Below, piece after piece: positions 1-5,454 of a DNA stretch of 6,479 nucleotides. The translations under genes and the position numbers were made by a program. A model generated the notes under the pieces. That model was not told where the DNA came from, ran no database searches, and saw only the letters and a list, made by a program, of their open reading frames with translations. Each line of letters begins with the position of its first letter. Positions within the stretch are counted from its first letter, which is position 1. Source of the stretch: Acidobacteriota bacterium (GTDB lineage: Bacteria; Acidobacteriota; UBA6911; RPQK01; JADFOI01); contig JACZQQ010000154.1 of NCBI GenBank assembly GCA_022545645.1, positions 1-6,479 on the forward strand, given 5' to 3'.

Positions 1-194
1 GTCTGAAAGATCCATTCGGGAGCTTTGTTGTGACCCTTCTTTAACCACTCTTCCTGGCAGCTGCTTTTATGACGACGCAGGGTATCTACGGGCAGGCATC
101 AGAACCGAGAAGGTCAAAAGCATTAGAATTCGTTGAAAACATCGCGGCACGGTGCTAGGCTGGCTGCAAGGGTGAACAGAGCAACTCTCTTGGC
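1..194. other. Left-edge region with no assignable gene
   Basis: Nothing here is recognisable as a gene. One plus-strand frame is open from the window edge (base 2) to a TGA at 134-136, giving 44 residues, and could be the tail of an upstream gene. Its translation (for example GSCFYDDAGYLRAGIR) resembles no family I know. A second frame is open only to the TAA at 42-44. No tRNA-like or rRNA-like structure is visible. The right part of the region contains the candidate promoter at 133-161. Confidence 0.4.
133..161 (+). promoter_or_regulatory. Candidate sigma-70 promoter for the lipoprotein gene
   Basis: A -35 box TTGAAA (133-138, 5 of 6 to TTGACA) is followed by a 17-bp spacer and a -10 box TAGGCT (156-161). 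The -10 keeps the first T, the A and the last T of TATAAT, and a TG dinucleotide at 153-154 makes it an extended -10. It would place transcription start about 40 bases before the lipoprotein ATG. The -10 core is weak, so this is a candidate only. Confidence 0.45.
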
Positions 195-196
195 TT

Positions 197-201
197 GGAG
201 G
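197..201 (+). promoter_or_regulatory. Shine-Dalgarno that fixes the lipoprotein start
   Basis: GGAGG ends 8 bases before the ATG at 210. This is ideal spacing and decides the start. The longer in-frame alternative, a TTG at 195, overlaps the GGAGG itself and would put five extra residues in front of the lipoprotein signal peptide. Confidence 0.8.
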
Positions 202-209
202 ATCTAGGA

Positions 210-938
210 ATGAAACAAAAAGGATATTCGGTCCTGATTTTTCTTTTGAGTATTGTTATCTTCCTCGGATGCAATGGAACTCCCGGCTCCGAAGGCGCTG
301 TCCCAAGCTCGCTCCCAGACACAACGATTACCTCCTCACAAGACTGGGCGCCGGACATAGATCCGGAGTCCAGGTCGCGTCTACCCTTGAAGAGGCGGGA
401 GGATCTGGATGAGGAGGGCAAGAAAGTTTACGACTTCCTTGTCGATCCGGAGGCTCAAACTCTGGCGGGTCTAACCGGTCCTAGAGGATTCTATCTTTAC
501 AGCCCTAAAGCCGGTCAGCACCTGAGCCAGGCCAATACATATTTGCGATTCGAGAGCGGTCTGGACCCTCAGGTCCGAGAATTGGCAATCCTGGTCATTG
601 CCCGGGAGATGCAGAGTCAATTTGAATGGACCATGCATGAACCCGTAGCACGGGAAGTGGGGTTGGAGCCCGCGGCCATTGAGGTGGTGAGAGACAACAA
701 AAGCCCGCAGAATCTGACGGAAAGGAACGCCTTGATCATCCGTTTCGGACGCGAGTTGGTGAGGGAACCCAAGCTCAGTTCCGAGACCTTCAGCCAGGTG
801 GCCCAAGCATTTGGTGAGGAAGAACTGGTCACTCTGACGCTTCTCATGGGAAACTACATGAGGACGGCGCTTTTGCTCCGGGCTGTCGATATGCAACTCC
901 CCGTCGATCGAGAGCCGCTTCTGCCCATGGGGGAATGA
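210..938 (+). CDS. Lipoprotein with a carboxymuconolactone decarboxylase (AhpD-like) fold
   Basis: This encodes a 242-residue protein from the ATG at 210. Residues 1-20 are a lipoprotein signal peptide: MKQKGY, then a hydrophobic stretch ending FLG, then Cys21, the predicted lipidation site. Asn at +2 would not retain it in the inner membrane by the E. coli rule. Residues 22-60 are a Ser/Pro/Asp-rich linker. From about residue 90 the protein matches the carboxymuconolactone decarboxylase family: GPRGFYLYSP (90-99), VRELAILVIAR (122-132), FEWTMHEPVAREVGL (138-152), then a C-terminal helical part with FGEEELVTLTLLMGNY. The Glu-Trp-x-x-His pattern is seen in family members that lack the redox CXXC of AhpD, and the mature domain here has no cysteine at all. 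Export as a lipoprotein is unusual for a family known mostly as cytoplasmic. The substrate cannot be told from sequence. A peroxidase role is unlikely without cysteines; a lactone or hydroxy-acid decarboxylase-like or binding role is possible. The gene stands alone, with a terminator behind it. Confidence 0.85.
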   Translation: MKQKGYSVLIFLLSIVIFLGCNGTPGSEGAVPSSLPDTTITSSQDWAPDIDPESRSRLPLKRREDLDEEGKKVYDFLVDPEAQTLAGLTGPRGFYLYSPKAGQHLSQANTYLRFESGLDPQVRELAILVIAREMQSQFEWTMHEPVAREVGLEPAAIEVVRDNKSPQNLTERNALIIRFGRELVREPKLSSETFSQVAQAFGEEELVTLTLLMGNYMRTALLLRAVDMQLPVDREPLLPMGE

Positions 939-966
939 TCAGCCGGGGGCAGCGCCATCGGTGCCA

Positions 967-1004
967 GACTCCTCGCAACTTGTTTGTTTTGCAGGAGTTC
1001 TTTT
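967..1004 (+). terminator. Rho-independent terminator after the lipoprotein gene
   Basis: The arms ACTCCT-c-GCAA (968-978, one bulged C) and TTGCAGGAGT (989-998) form a 10-bp stem with a 10-base loop. A T-rich run, TTCTTTT (998-1004), follows. It begins about 30 bases after the lipoprotein stop codon. In the minus direction the hairpin is not followed by a T run, so it probably serves only the plus-strand gene. No clear terminator for the converging antiporter gene is visible. Confidence 0.65.
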
Positions 1005-1036
1005 GGTCATTACGAGCGTGTCACCGATTCTGTTAT

Positions 1037-3049
1037 TTATGAGAGGGAGTACTTAGGTGCCTTCGAGGGTGACGAATCGCGGGAGTCTCGCTTTATGTTT
1101 TGATCGGGTTCAAGACCCACGTAGTCAGAAAACCTGAGTTGGATTTCTTCCAGGGAGGATTCGGAACCGACGATGGTGATGTGGTCTCCCACATGCAGGC
1201 GTGTGTAGCCGTGGCAGATGAGTGAGGCGCGGTTTCTAAACACACTGAGGACCAGCGTATCCCCCGGAAGTTGCAGATCCCTGAGGGCTGTGCCTTGCAG
1301 GTTGGGATTGGAGACGACCAACTCGACGACGTCTTGTCCCGTTTCCATGCCCAGGAGTAGTGCCGCCGCCGCCGGCGAGCGGACGAAATGGTCGAGCAAG
1401 TTCACCATGGCCAGACCGGGGTCAAGAATGGTCGCTCCCAGAGCCCGGTAGCGTTCCCAATAAGAGCGGTCATGGGATCGCACGATGACACACTGTGTCC
1501 CGAATCGCTCGTAGGCGGCCTGACAGATCTCCAGATTCTCCTCGTCCCGCATCAAGGTAACAAAGGCCTGAGCCTTTCCTGCTCCCACTTTCTCCAGAGA
1601 AGCGGGGCTCAGATCCAGCATGGGGACGATCTCGATCTCTCGCTCTGGCACCTCCTCGATCGGTTCTGTTTTTAGGGTGAGCACATGGACCAGCCAGCCG
1701 TGGGCATGGAGCTGCCGGGCCAGTGCCAAAGACTGGCCCTCCAAACCAAAAATGAAGGCGACGGGTAGGCCGCGAAGATCGCGACGGCCGGCCCTCACGT
1801 GTGATTCGCCGGCCATGTGAAGGGCCCACTTGAAGAGCGGTGGTCCCACCAGTTGGTTGAGGATGATCACTGCGATCATCATGGCTGCAAAGGCCTCTCC
1901 CCACTCGGGGAACTCCACGGCCACCTCACGTGCCAGTCCCAGCCCGATTCCAGCCTGGGTCACGAAAGTCATCCAGCTGATGCGGTTAAGCCTCCAAGGG
2001 TCTCCAGCCGCCATGCCGCCGGCCACCGACCCCATAAAGATGCCGAGCAGGCGGACGGAGAAAAGCAGCAGGGCGATGTGCCAGGTCTGTAAGAGCGTGT
2101 CAAAGGCCAGCGATGCACCGACCAAAGTAAAGAAAGTGATGTAGACGGTCGGACCAACGAGATCGACGAGCCGCTGAAACTCGGTGCGGCTCGCGCTGAA
2201 ATTGGTCACCACGAATCCCGCCACCATGCACACCAGGAGCGGCTCTAAGAATATTTCCACTGCCCACGAGTCGCGGGACAAGTGATGCAGGAAGGAAGAA
2301 AAAGGAAAGACCAGGTAGTTGCAGGCCAGCAGCAGAATGCCCTTGAAGACACCGTTTAGCGGGATGGGTGAAAGGAGGGCGATGATTTTTCCCAGAATCA
2401 CTCCCAGACCTGCAGCCATGACAATCTCTGCCACAACCAAAAGGACCAGGCTAAACTGGAGGCCCAACTGGCCCAGGAGTGCATCAGCGATCGAGGAACT
2501 GATGGTAAAGAGGATGATGACGACCACGTCCATGGTGACCGTCACTCCCAGCACCATGCGCGTGAAGGGCCCGCTCGCTCGCAGTTCATTGATGACGGCT
2601 ATGGCCGACGAAGGTGAACGGGCCACCATAATTGCGGCTGCCATCAGAGCTATGCCGAGACGTGCCGGTGCCGGCAGCGTTGCCATGAAGGGAATCGCAC
2701 CGGCCAGCATATAGACAGCCAGGGTCGACAGTGTGTAGGTGGACACCACCAGCCCCAGCGTCACCCAGCGGATGGTGCGAAAACGGCTCTTGAATTCAGG
2801 CAAGTAAAGATGCGCTCCCGCGGCAAAGCCAATGAATCCCAGAGCGATCTGGTCAAGAAAATGCACTCTCTCCAGAGATCCGGTACTAACGACTTGCAAG
2901 ACATGGGGGCCCGCCAGGATGCCGGTGAGCAGGAAGCCCGTCACCAGTGGGAAGTGAATGCGGGTAAAGAAAGTTCCGATCTGGCGGGAAGCAAGGGCGA
3001 TCAGGCCGAAGACCAGAAGGGCAGCCACAAGCTGCGTATCCAGATGCAT
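1037..3049 (-). CDS. CPA2/Kef-type cation:proton antiporter with TrkA-N and TrkA-C domains
   Basis: This 670-residue protein belongs to the monovalent cation:proton antiporter-2 (Kef/KefB-like) group and exchanges K+ or Na+ for H+ across the inner membrane. Residues 1 to about 410 are a chain of hydrophobic segments, starting at LVAALLVFGLIALASRQIG and FPLVTGFLLTGILAGP. Next come the characteristic ARSPSSAIAVINELRASG loop and VTVTMDVVVIILF, whose Asp is the expected ion-binding position. Residues from about 427 to 550 form a Rossmann-like TrkA-N (RCK) domain (FIFGLEGQSLALARQL), and 570 to about 650 a TrkA-C domain (LQLPGDTLVLSVFRN, LHVGDHITIVGS). The glycine motif is degenerate, and the usual acidic residue ending the second strand is replaced by LTLKTEP, so the bound nucleotide or ligand is uncertain. 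Start: the ATG at 3049 is the first possible start, since an in-frame TAA lies two codons upstream. It has no clear Shine-Dalgarno. Whether it carries K+ or Na+ cannot be decided from sequence. Confidence 0.93.
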   Translation of the reverse strand: MHLDTQLVAALLVFGLIALASRQIGTFFTRIHFPLVTGFLLTGILAGPHVLQVVSTGSLERVHFLDQIALGFIGFAAGAHLYLPEFKSRFRTIRWVTLGLVVSTYTLSTLAVYMLAGAIPFMATLPAPARLGIALMAAAIMVARSPSSAIAVINELRASGPFTRMVLGVTVTMDVVVIILFTISSSIADALLGQLGLQFSLVLLVVAEIVMAAGLGVILGKIIALLSPIPLNGVFKGILLLACNYLVFPFSSFLHHLSRDSWAVEIFLEPLLVCMVAGFVVTNFSASRTEFQRLVDLVGPTVYITFFTLVGASLAFDTLLQTWHIALLLFSVRLLGIFMGSVAGGMAAGDPWRLNRISWMTFVTQAGIGLGLAREVAVEFPEWGEAFAAMMIAVIILNQLVGPPLFKWALHMAGESHVRAGRRDLRGLPVAFIFGLEGQSLALARQLHAHGWLVHVLTLKTEPIEEVPEREIEIVPMLDLSPASLEKVGAGKAQAFVTLMRDEENLEICQAAYERFGTQCVIVRSHDRSYWERYRALGATILDPGLAMVNLLDHFVRSPAAAALLLGMETGQDVVELVVSNPNLQGTALRDLQLPGDTLVLSVFRNRASLICHGYTRLHVGDHITIVGSESSLEEIQLRFSDYVGLEPDQNIKRDSRDSSPSKAPKYSLS

Positions 3050-3172
3050 ACATTAAGTTTATCGGATTGGGTCGATGCTCGGGGGGGGGCGCCGACCCAG
3101 GGCGGCGAGTGGCAGGGTGGATGATTGGGTCGCTGCAGTAGAGAATTTAGGTATAGTCCGGGCTAGATGTTT
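3050..3172. other. Spacer between mqnA and antiporter with G9 tract and 10-bp direct repeat
   Basis: This 123-bp stretch separates two minus-strand genes and carries no ORF. It holds a run of nine G (3081-3089; C9 in the antiporter's sense), about 31 bases before the antiporter start. A 10-bp direct repeat, gattgggtcg, lies at 3065-3074 and 3123-3132, on either side of the G run. The proximal copy sits where an antiporter promoter or operator would be expected. A weak GATAAA hexamer on the minus strand is the only -10-like element I see. The spacing and the palindrome at the mqnA end suggest the two genes are transcribed separately. Confidence 0.5.
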
Positions 3173-3190
3173 CTACCCGACCGGGTAGAA
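3171..3190. repeat. Palindrome spanning the mqnA stop codon
   Basis: Arms TTCTACCCG (3171-3179) and CGGGTAGAA (3182-3190) are perfectly complementary around a 2-base centre. As RNA this would be an 8-bp stem with a 4-base loop. On the minus strand it contains the last mqnA codons and the TAG stop. The bases that follow (ACATCTAGCC) are not a T run, so a classic Rho-independent terminator is doubtful. A protein-binding dyad or an RNA 3' end stabiliser would also fit. Confidence 0.55.
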
Positions 3191-3982
3191 CTGCAAGGAT
3201 CGGGAAGAGTCCGTCAGCCCCATTTCTGCGGCGGTATCGAAGAAAGTTTGTAAGCCCCGCAGATTGTCTTGATCGAGGGAGTAATTCAGATTTTCCAGGA
3301 TGTATTCGCGTATTTCCCCAGCTGCAACCCCAAGTTTCTTCGAATAGACCGAGGCAATCGGATCGATTTCCTGCAGCCCCTGCTTCCTGGATTGATAAAA
3401 GATTTGTGCTTGTTCTCCCAGATCGGCAGCCGATCGGACAGCCCAGACGGCAAACACAAAGGGCAGGCCGGTGAAGCGATTCCACTCGGCTGCCAGATCG
3501 TAAACATTCAGGGAATCTCGACGCACCTTAAGTGCTGGATTTCCAATGATTAAGGCCGCGTCGTGGAACTCGAGCATCTGTTCAGGATCAGGGGATGTCT
3601 CATGATAAGTCACCGAATCCAGACCGTGGAATTTGCCCAGAAGGATCTTGAGAAGGGCCACCGAGGTACGGCTCGAGCTGTCGACGGCGACGCTGGAGAC
3701 TTCCGTAAGGGGTTTTTTGCTGACAAATAAGACACTTTTCACCTCCCGCTTGGAGGCGATGGCGATGTCGGGAAGCACCGATAATCCCGGGATCCTTTGA
3801 TATTCGATCACCGGAATCAATCCGACGTCAGCCTCCCCCGTGGACAGGTGTCTGGCGCACTGAGAAGGGACGTCAAACAGGATGTCAAAAGCGTCCTGAT
3901 AGGGGCCGTTGAGAAAGCCCCATCCCAGGGGTACGGAATTGAGATACTCGATAAAGGAGACCCTGAGTTTCTTCCTAGACAC
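3173..3982 (-). CDS. mqnA: Chorismate dehydratase MqnA (futalosine menaquinone pathway)
   Basis: MqnA removes water from chorismate to give 3-enolpyruvyl-benzoate, the first committed step of the futalosine route to menaquinone, in the cytoplasm. The 269-residue length is normal for the family. Family blocks are present in order: LRVSFIEYLNSVPL (6-19), VPSQCARHLSTGEADVGLIP (38-57), IEYQRI (59-64), IASKREVKSVLFVSKKPL (75-92), SSRTSVALLKILL (103-115) and DAALIIGNPAL (141-151, where many relatives have IGDPAL). It is a periplasmic-binding-protein-like fold without a signal peptide. MqnD, the other protein of this fold in the pathway, starts differently, so MqnA is preferred. The start is a GTG at 3980-3982; an in-frame TGA a few codons upstream rules out a longer protein, and no good Shine-Dalgarno precedes it. 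No other mqn gene is in the window. It is divergent from dprA across a repeat-rich spacer. Confidence 0.94.
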   Translation of the reverse strand: MSRKKLRVSFIEYLNSVPLGWGFLNGPYQDAFDILFDVPSQCARHLSTGEADVGLIPVIEYQRIPGLSVLPDIAIASKREVKSVLFVSKKPLTEVSSVAVDSSSRTSVALLKILLGKFHGLDSVTYHETSPDPEQMLEFHDAALIIGNPALKVRRDSLNVYDLAAEWNRFTGLPFVFAVWAVRSAADLGEQAQIFYQSRKQGLQEIDPIASVYSKKLGVAAGEIREYILENLNYSLDQDNLRGLQTFFDTAAEMGLTDSSRSLQFYPVG

Positions 3983-4149
3983 AACGAGGTGATGATATCA
4001 GACCACAGACCACAGACCGGAAGTCAGAATCCAGAAGTCGATAAGTTTAGTGCCTCTATCCAGGTCTGCGGTCAGGTGATCAGGTTCTCAGCCGGTCTGC
4101 GGTCTGTGGTCTTCGTAGTTTTTTCAACTCAAACGTAATAGATAGTGAG
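3983..4149. other. Divergent mqnA-dprA spacer made of 7-bp-spaced words
   Basis: This 167-bp spacer must hold the control regions of both divergent genes, yet most of it is degenerate short repeats. CAGACC occurs at 3999, 4006 and 4013 at exact 7-bp spacing. Looser 7-mers follow (agtcaga, atccaga, agtcgat at 4022-4042). The right half carries the opposite orientation: GGTCTG at 4063, 4094 and 4101, with variants at 4070, 4078 and 4086 spaced 7-8 bp. I find no convincing -35/-10 pair for either gene and no strong Shine-Dalgarno for dprA. Confidence 0.6.
4000..4112. repeat. 21-bp inverted repeat in the mqnA-dprA spacer
   Basis: The arms at 4000-4020 and 4092-4112 are complementary at 20 of 21 positions around a 71-base interior. 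The single mismatch (4012 against 4100) is A-C in plus-strand RNA but a tolerated G-U in minus-strand RNA. Each arm is itself made of 7-bp units (GACCACA on the left, GGTCTGY on the right). It could form a cruciform or a long leader hairpin in transcripts of either gene. Confidence 0.75.
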
Positions 4150-5256
4150 ATGGACGAAGAAGCCTATCATTGCCTGGCGCTGAGTCTGGTTCCCGGTCTG
4201 GGTACCAGGAGGATCCATTCGCTCGTGAAGGCCTGTGGATCACCGGCCAATGTGTTCCGGCTTTCGCCTGCTCAGCTGGCCCGGTTTCCACTCTCTGAGG
4301 AAGCCAGAGCCTACATCGCCAGCGGATGTGCCCTTCGAGCAGGAGAAGAGGTCGTTGGGCAGGCCGAGAAGCAGGGGATCCGGATCCTGTCCGTTCTCGA
4401 TGACGAGTACCCACACCAGTTGAAGGAGATCTTCGACCCACCTCTGGTGCTCTATTGTCTTGGCAATCTTTCCGTACTGCGGCGTCCTGCTATCGCCGTG
4501 GTGGGTTCGCGCCGCTGTTCCCTGTATGGAAAAGATGTAGCCGAAAAGATCACCCGTGAGCTGTCTTCGCTGGGAATATGTATTGTCAGTGGTTTGGCTC
4601 GGGGAATTGATGCGCAGGCCCACAGGGGAGCCCTGGAGAGTGGAGGAACGAGCGTCGCCGTTTTGGGAAGTGGCGTTGATGTCATCTACCCTCGGGAGAA
4701 TCGCCGGCTCTACCATCGGATCTGCGAGCAGGGATGCGTCATCAGTGAGTTTATGTGCGGCAGCTTTCCGGCACCCCAAAATTTCCCCATCCGTAACCGG
4801 GTGATCAGTGGATTGTGTTATGGAACGGTCATTGTCGAAGCAGCGGAGCTCTCTGGCTCATTGATCACGGCGCGGCTCACGCTGGAGCAAGATCGGGAGC
4901 TGTGGGCGGTCCCCGGAAACATCACCAGTCAGGGAAGCTATGGTCCAAATGCCTTGATCAAACAGGGTGCGAAGATTCTTCGCGACATCCAGGATGTTCT
5001 GGAAGAACTGCCACCCTATGTTCTAGACTTGCTGAGTGAGCCGCAAGCTTCGCTGCCAGGTTCCGCAGAATCTCTGACCCGGGACGAAGAAAAAATTGTA
5101 ACCCTTTTGGCTTCAGATGCGTCTTTGCATATTGATCAGCTTCTGAACCGATCGGAACTCAGTCTCCCTCAGTTGAACGAGGTTTTGTTGCAGCTGGAAA
5201 TGAAAGGACTCATCCGTCAACTACCGGGACGCCAGTTCAGCCGAAAAGTCCGTTAG
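4150..5256 (+). CDS. dprA: DNA processing protein DprA (Smf)
   Basis: DprA binds incoming single-stranded DNA during natural transformation and loads RecA onto it; it occurs widely, also in species not known to be competent. The 368-residue protein has all three expected parts. Residues 1 to about 60 are a helix-hairpin-helix/SAM-like region (LALSLVPGLGTRRIHSLVKA). Residues from about 75 to 285 are the Rossmann-type core with VVGSRRCSLYGKD (117-129), SGLARGID (147-154), VAVLGSGVDVIYP, FPIRNRVISGL (212-222), SGSLITARL (235-243) and VPGN (254-257). Residues 309-368 are a winged-helix DprA C-terminal domain (DEEKIVTLLA, then LLQLEMKGLIRQLPG). The gene is intact. The ATG at 4150 gives the family's normal N terminus but lacks a strong Shine-Dalgarno. 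topA follows on the same strand 198 bp downstream, a common pairing, but the spacer is long for a tight operon. Confidence 0.97.
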   Translation: MDEEAYHCLALSLVPGLGTRRIHSLVKACGSPANVFRLSPAQLARFPLSEEARAYIASGCALRAGEEVVGQAEKQGIRILSVLDDEYPHQLKEIFDPPLVLYCLGNLSVLRRPAIAVVGSRRCSLYGKDVAEKITRELSSLGICIVSGLARGIDAQAHRGALESGGTSVAVLGSGVDVIYPRENRRLYHRICEQGCVISEFMCGSFPAPQNFPIRNRVISGLCYGTVIVEAAELSGSLITARLTLEQDRELWAVPGNITSQGSYGPNALIKQGAKILRDIQDVLEELPPYVLDLLSEPQASLPGSAESLTRDEEKIVTLLASDASLHIDQLLNRSELSLPQLNEVLLQLEMKGLIRQLPGRQFSRKVR

Positions 5257-5291
5257 ATTGAGAGTTTAGAGTTGTGAATGGAGAATTCAAC
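5257..5291 (+). repeat. 7-bp degenerate tandem repeat directly after dprA
   Basis: Beginning at the first base after the dprA stop codon, the sequence reads as successive heptamers ATTGAGA, GTTTAGA, GTTGTGA and ATGGAGA, then ATTCAAC. The first four share a pattern close to RTKNNGA. No coding function or hairpin is apparent. The phase being set exactly by the stop codon may be coincidence. Confidence 0.5.
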
Positions 5292-5292
5292 C

Positions 5293-5359
5293 GGTCAGCA
5301 GGGTCAGAGCGGTCAGCTAGTTGTTGTCAGTTGTCAGCTGGAGTGCTGTCAGTTGTCTG
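5293..5359 (+). repeat. Cluster of seven (G/T)GTC(A/T)G words in the dprA-topA spacer
   Basis: GGTCAG occurs at 5293, 5302 and 5311 (9-bp spacing), TGTCAG at 5325, 5332 and 5347, and TGTCTG at 5354 (7-bp spacing within the pairs 5325/5332 and 5347/5354). The same core word makes up the spacer upstream of dprA. All copies here point the same way. The units are far too short for a CRISPR array. Confidence 0.65.
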
Positions 5360-5371
5360 TGGTACTGATCA

Positions 5372-5393
5372 CCTTTGTTCGAAATAACAAAGG
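5372..5393. repeat. 8-bp inverted repeat upstream of topA
   Basis: CCTTTGTT (5372-5379) and AACAAAGG (5386-5393) are perfectly complementary around the 6-base loop cgaaat. AT-rich sequence with a TGCTATTTT segment (5398-5406), which resembles an extended -10, follows it. The dyad is therefore placed where the topA promoter should be and could be an operator. As a dprA terminator it is poor: the stem is weak and no clean T run follows. No -35 at a proper distance is clear. Confidence 0.5.
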
Positions 5394-5434
5394 GGTATGC
5401 TATTTTGGTAAAGTGAGCTTGAGACAAATAGGGT

Positions 5435-5444
5435 AAAGGAGAAG
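5435..5444 (+). promoter_or_regulatory. Likely Shine-Dalgarno of topA
   Basis: AAAGGAGAAG contains GGAG at 5438-5441, 13 bases before the ATG at 5455. This is longer than the usual 5-10 bases. The next in-frame ATG (5467) lies even further away and would remove the conserved N terminus, so 5455 remains the best start. Confidence 0.55.
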
Positions 5445-5454
5445 TAGAACGGCT

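Noticed and set aside
2..136. Possible 3' end of an upstream gene
   Set aside because: The frame is open from the edge for only 44 codons, with no recognisable sequence and a competing short frame, so it is not called as a gene.
146..160. Possible sigma-54 promoter (GGCAC ... GGC)
   Set aside because: The GG and GC elements are 11 bases apart instead of the required 10, and the -12 element is poor; the sigma-70 reading fits better.
471..896. 141-residue minus-strand open frame opposite the lipoprotein gene
   Set aside because: The plus strand carries family motifs, a signal peptide, a Shine-Dalgarno and a terminator; the antisense frame has none.
2319..2714. 131-residue open frame on the plus strand, antisense to the antiporter
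   Set aside because: It lies wholly inside a clear antiporter gene, its translation is Met/Arg/Ala-rich with no recognisable domain, and it is a typical antisense shadow.
4113..4149. dprA promoter with a TAATAG -10 near 4136
   Set aside because: No -35 at suitable distance, and the transcript would start almost at the ATG; the support is too weak.
4240..4779. 179-residue minus-strand open frame opposite dprA
   Set aside because: dprA motifs run continuously through this stretch, and the antisense translation resembles no family.
5293..5359. Possible CRISPR array
   Set aside because: Units are 6-7 bp with 1-9 bp between them, there are no repeats of 24-40 bp with unique spacers, and no cas gene is present.
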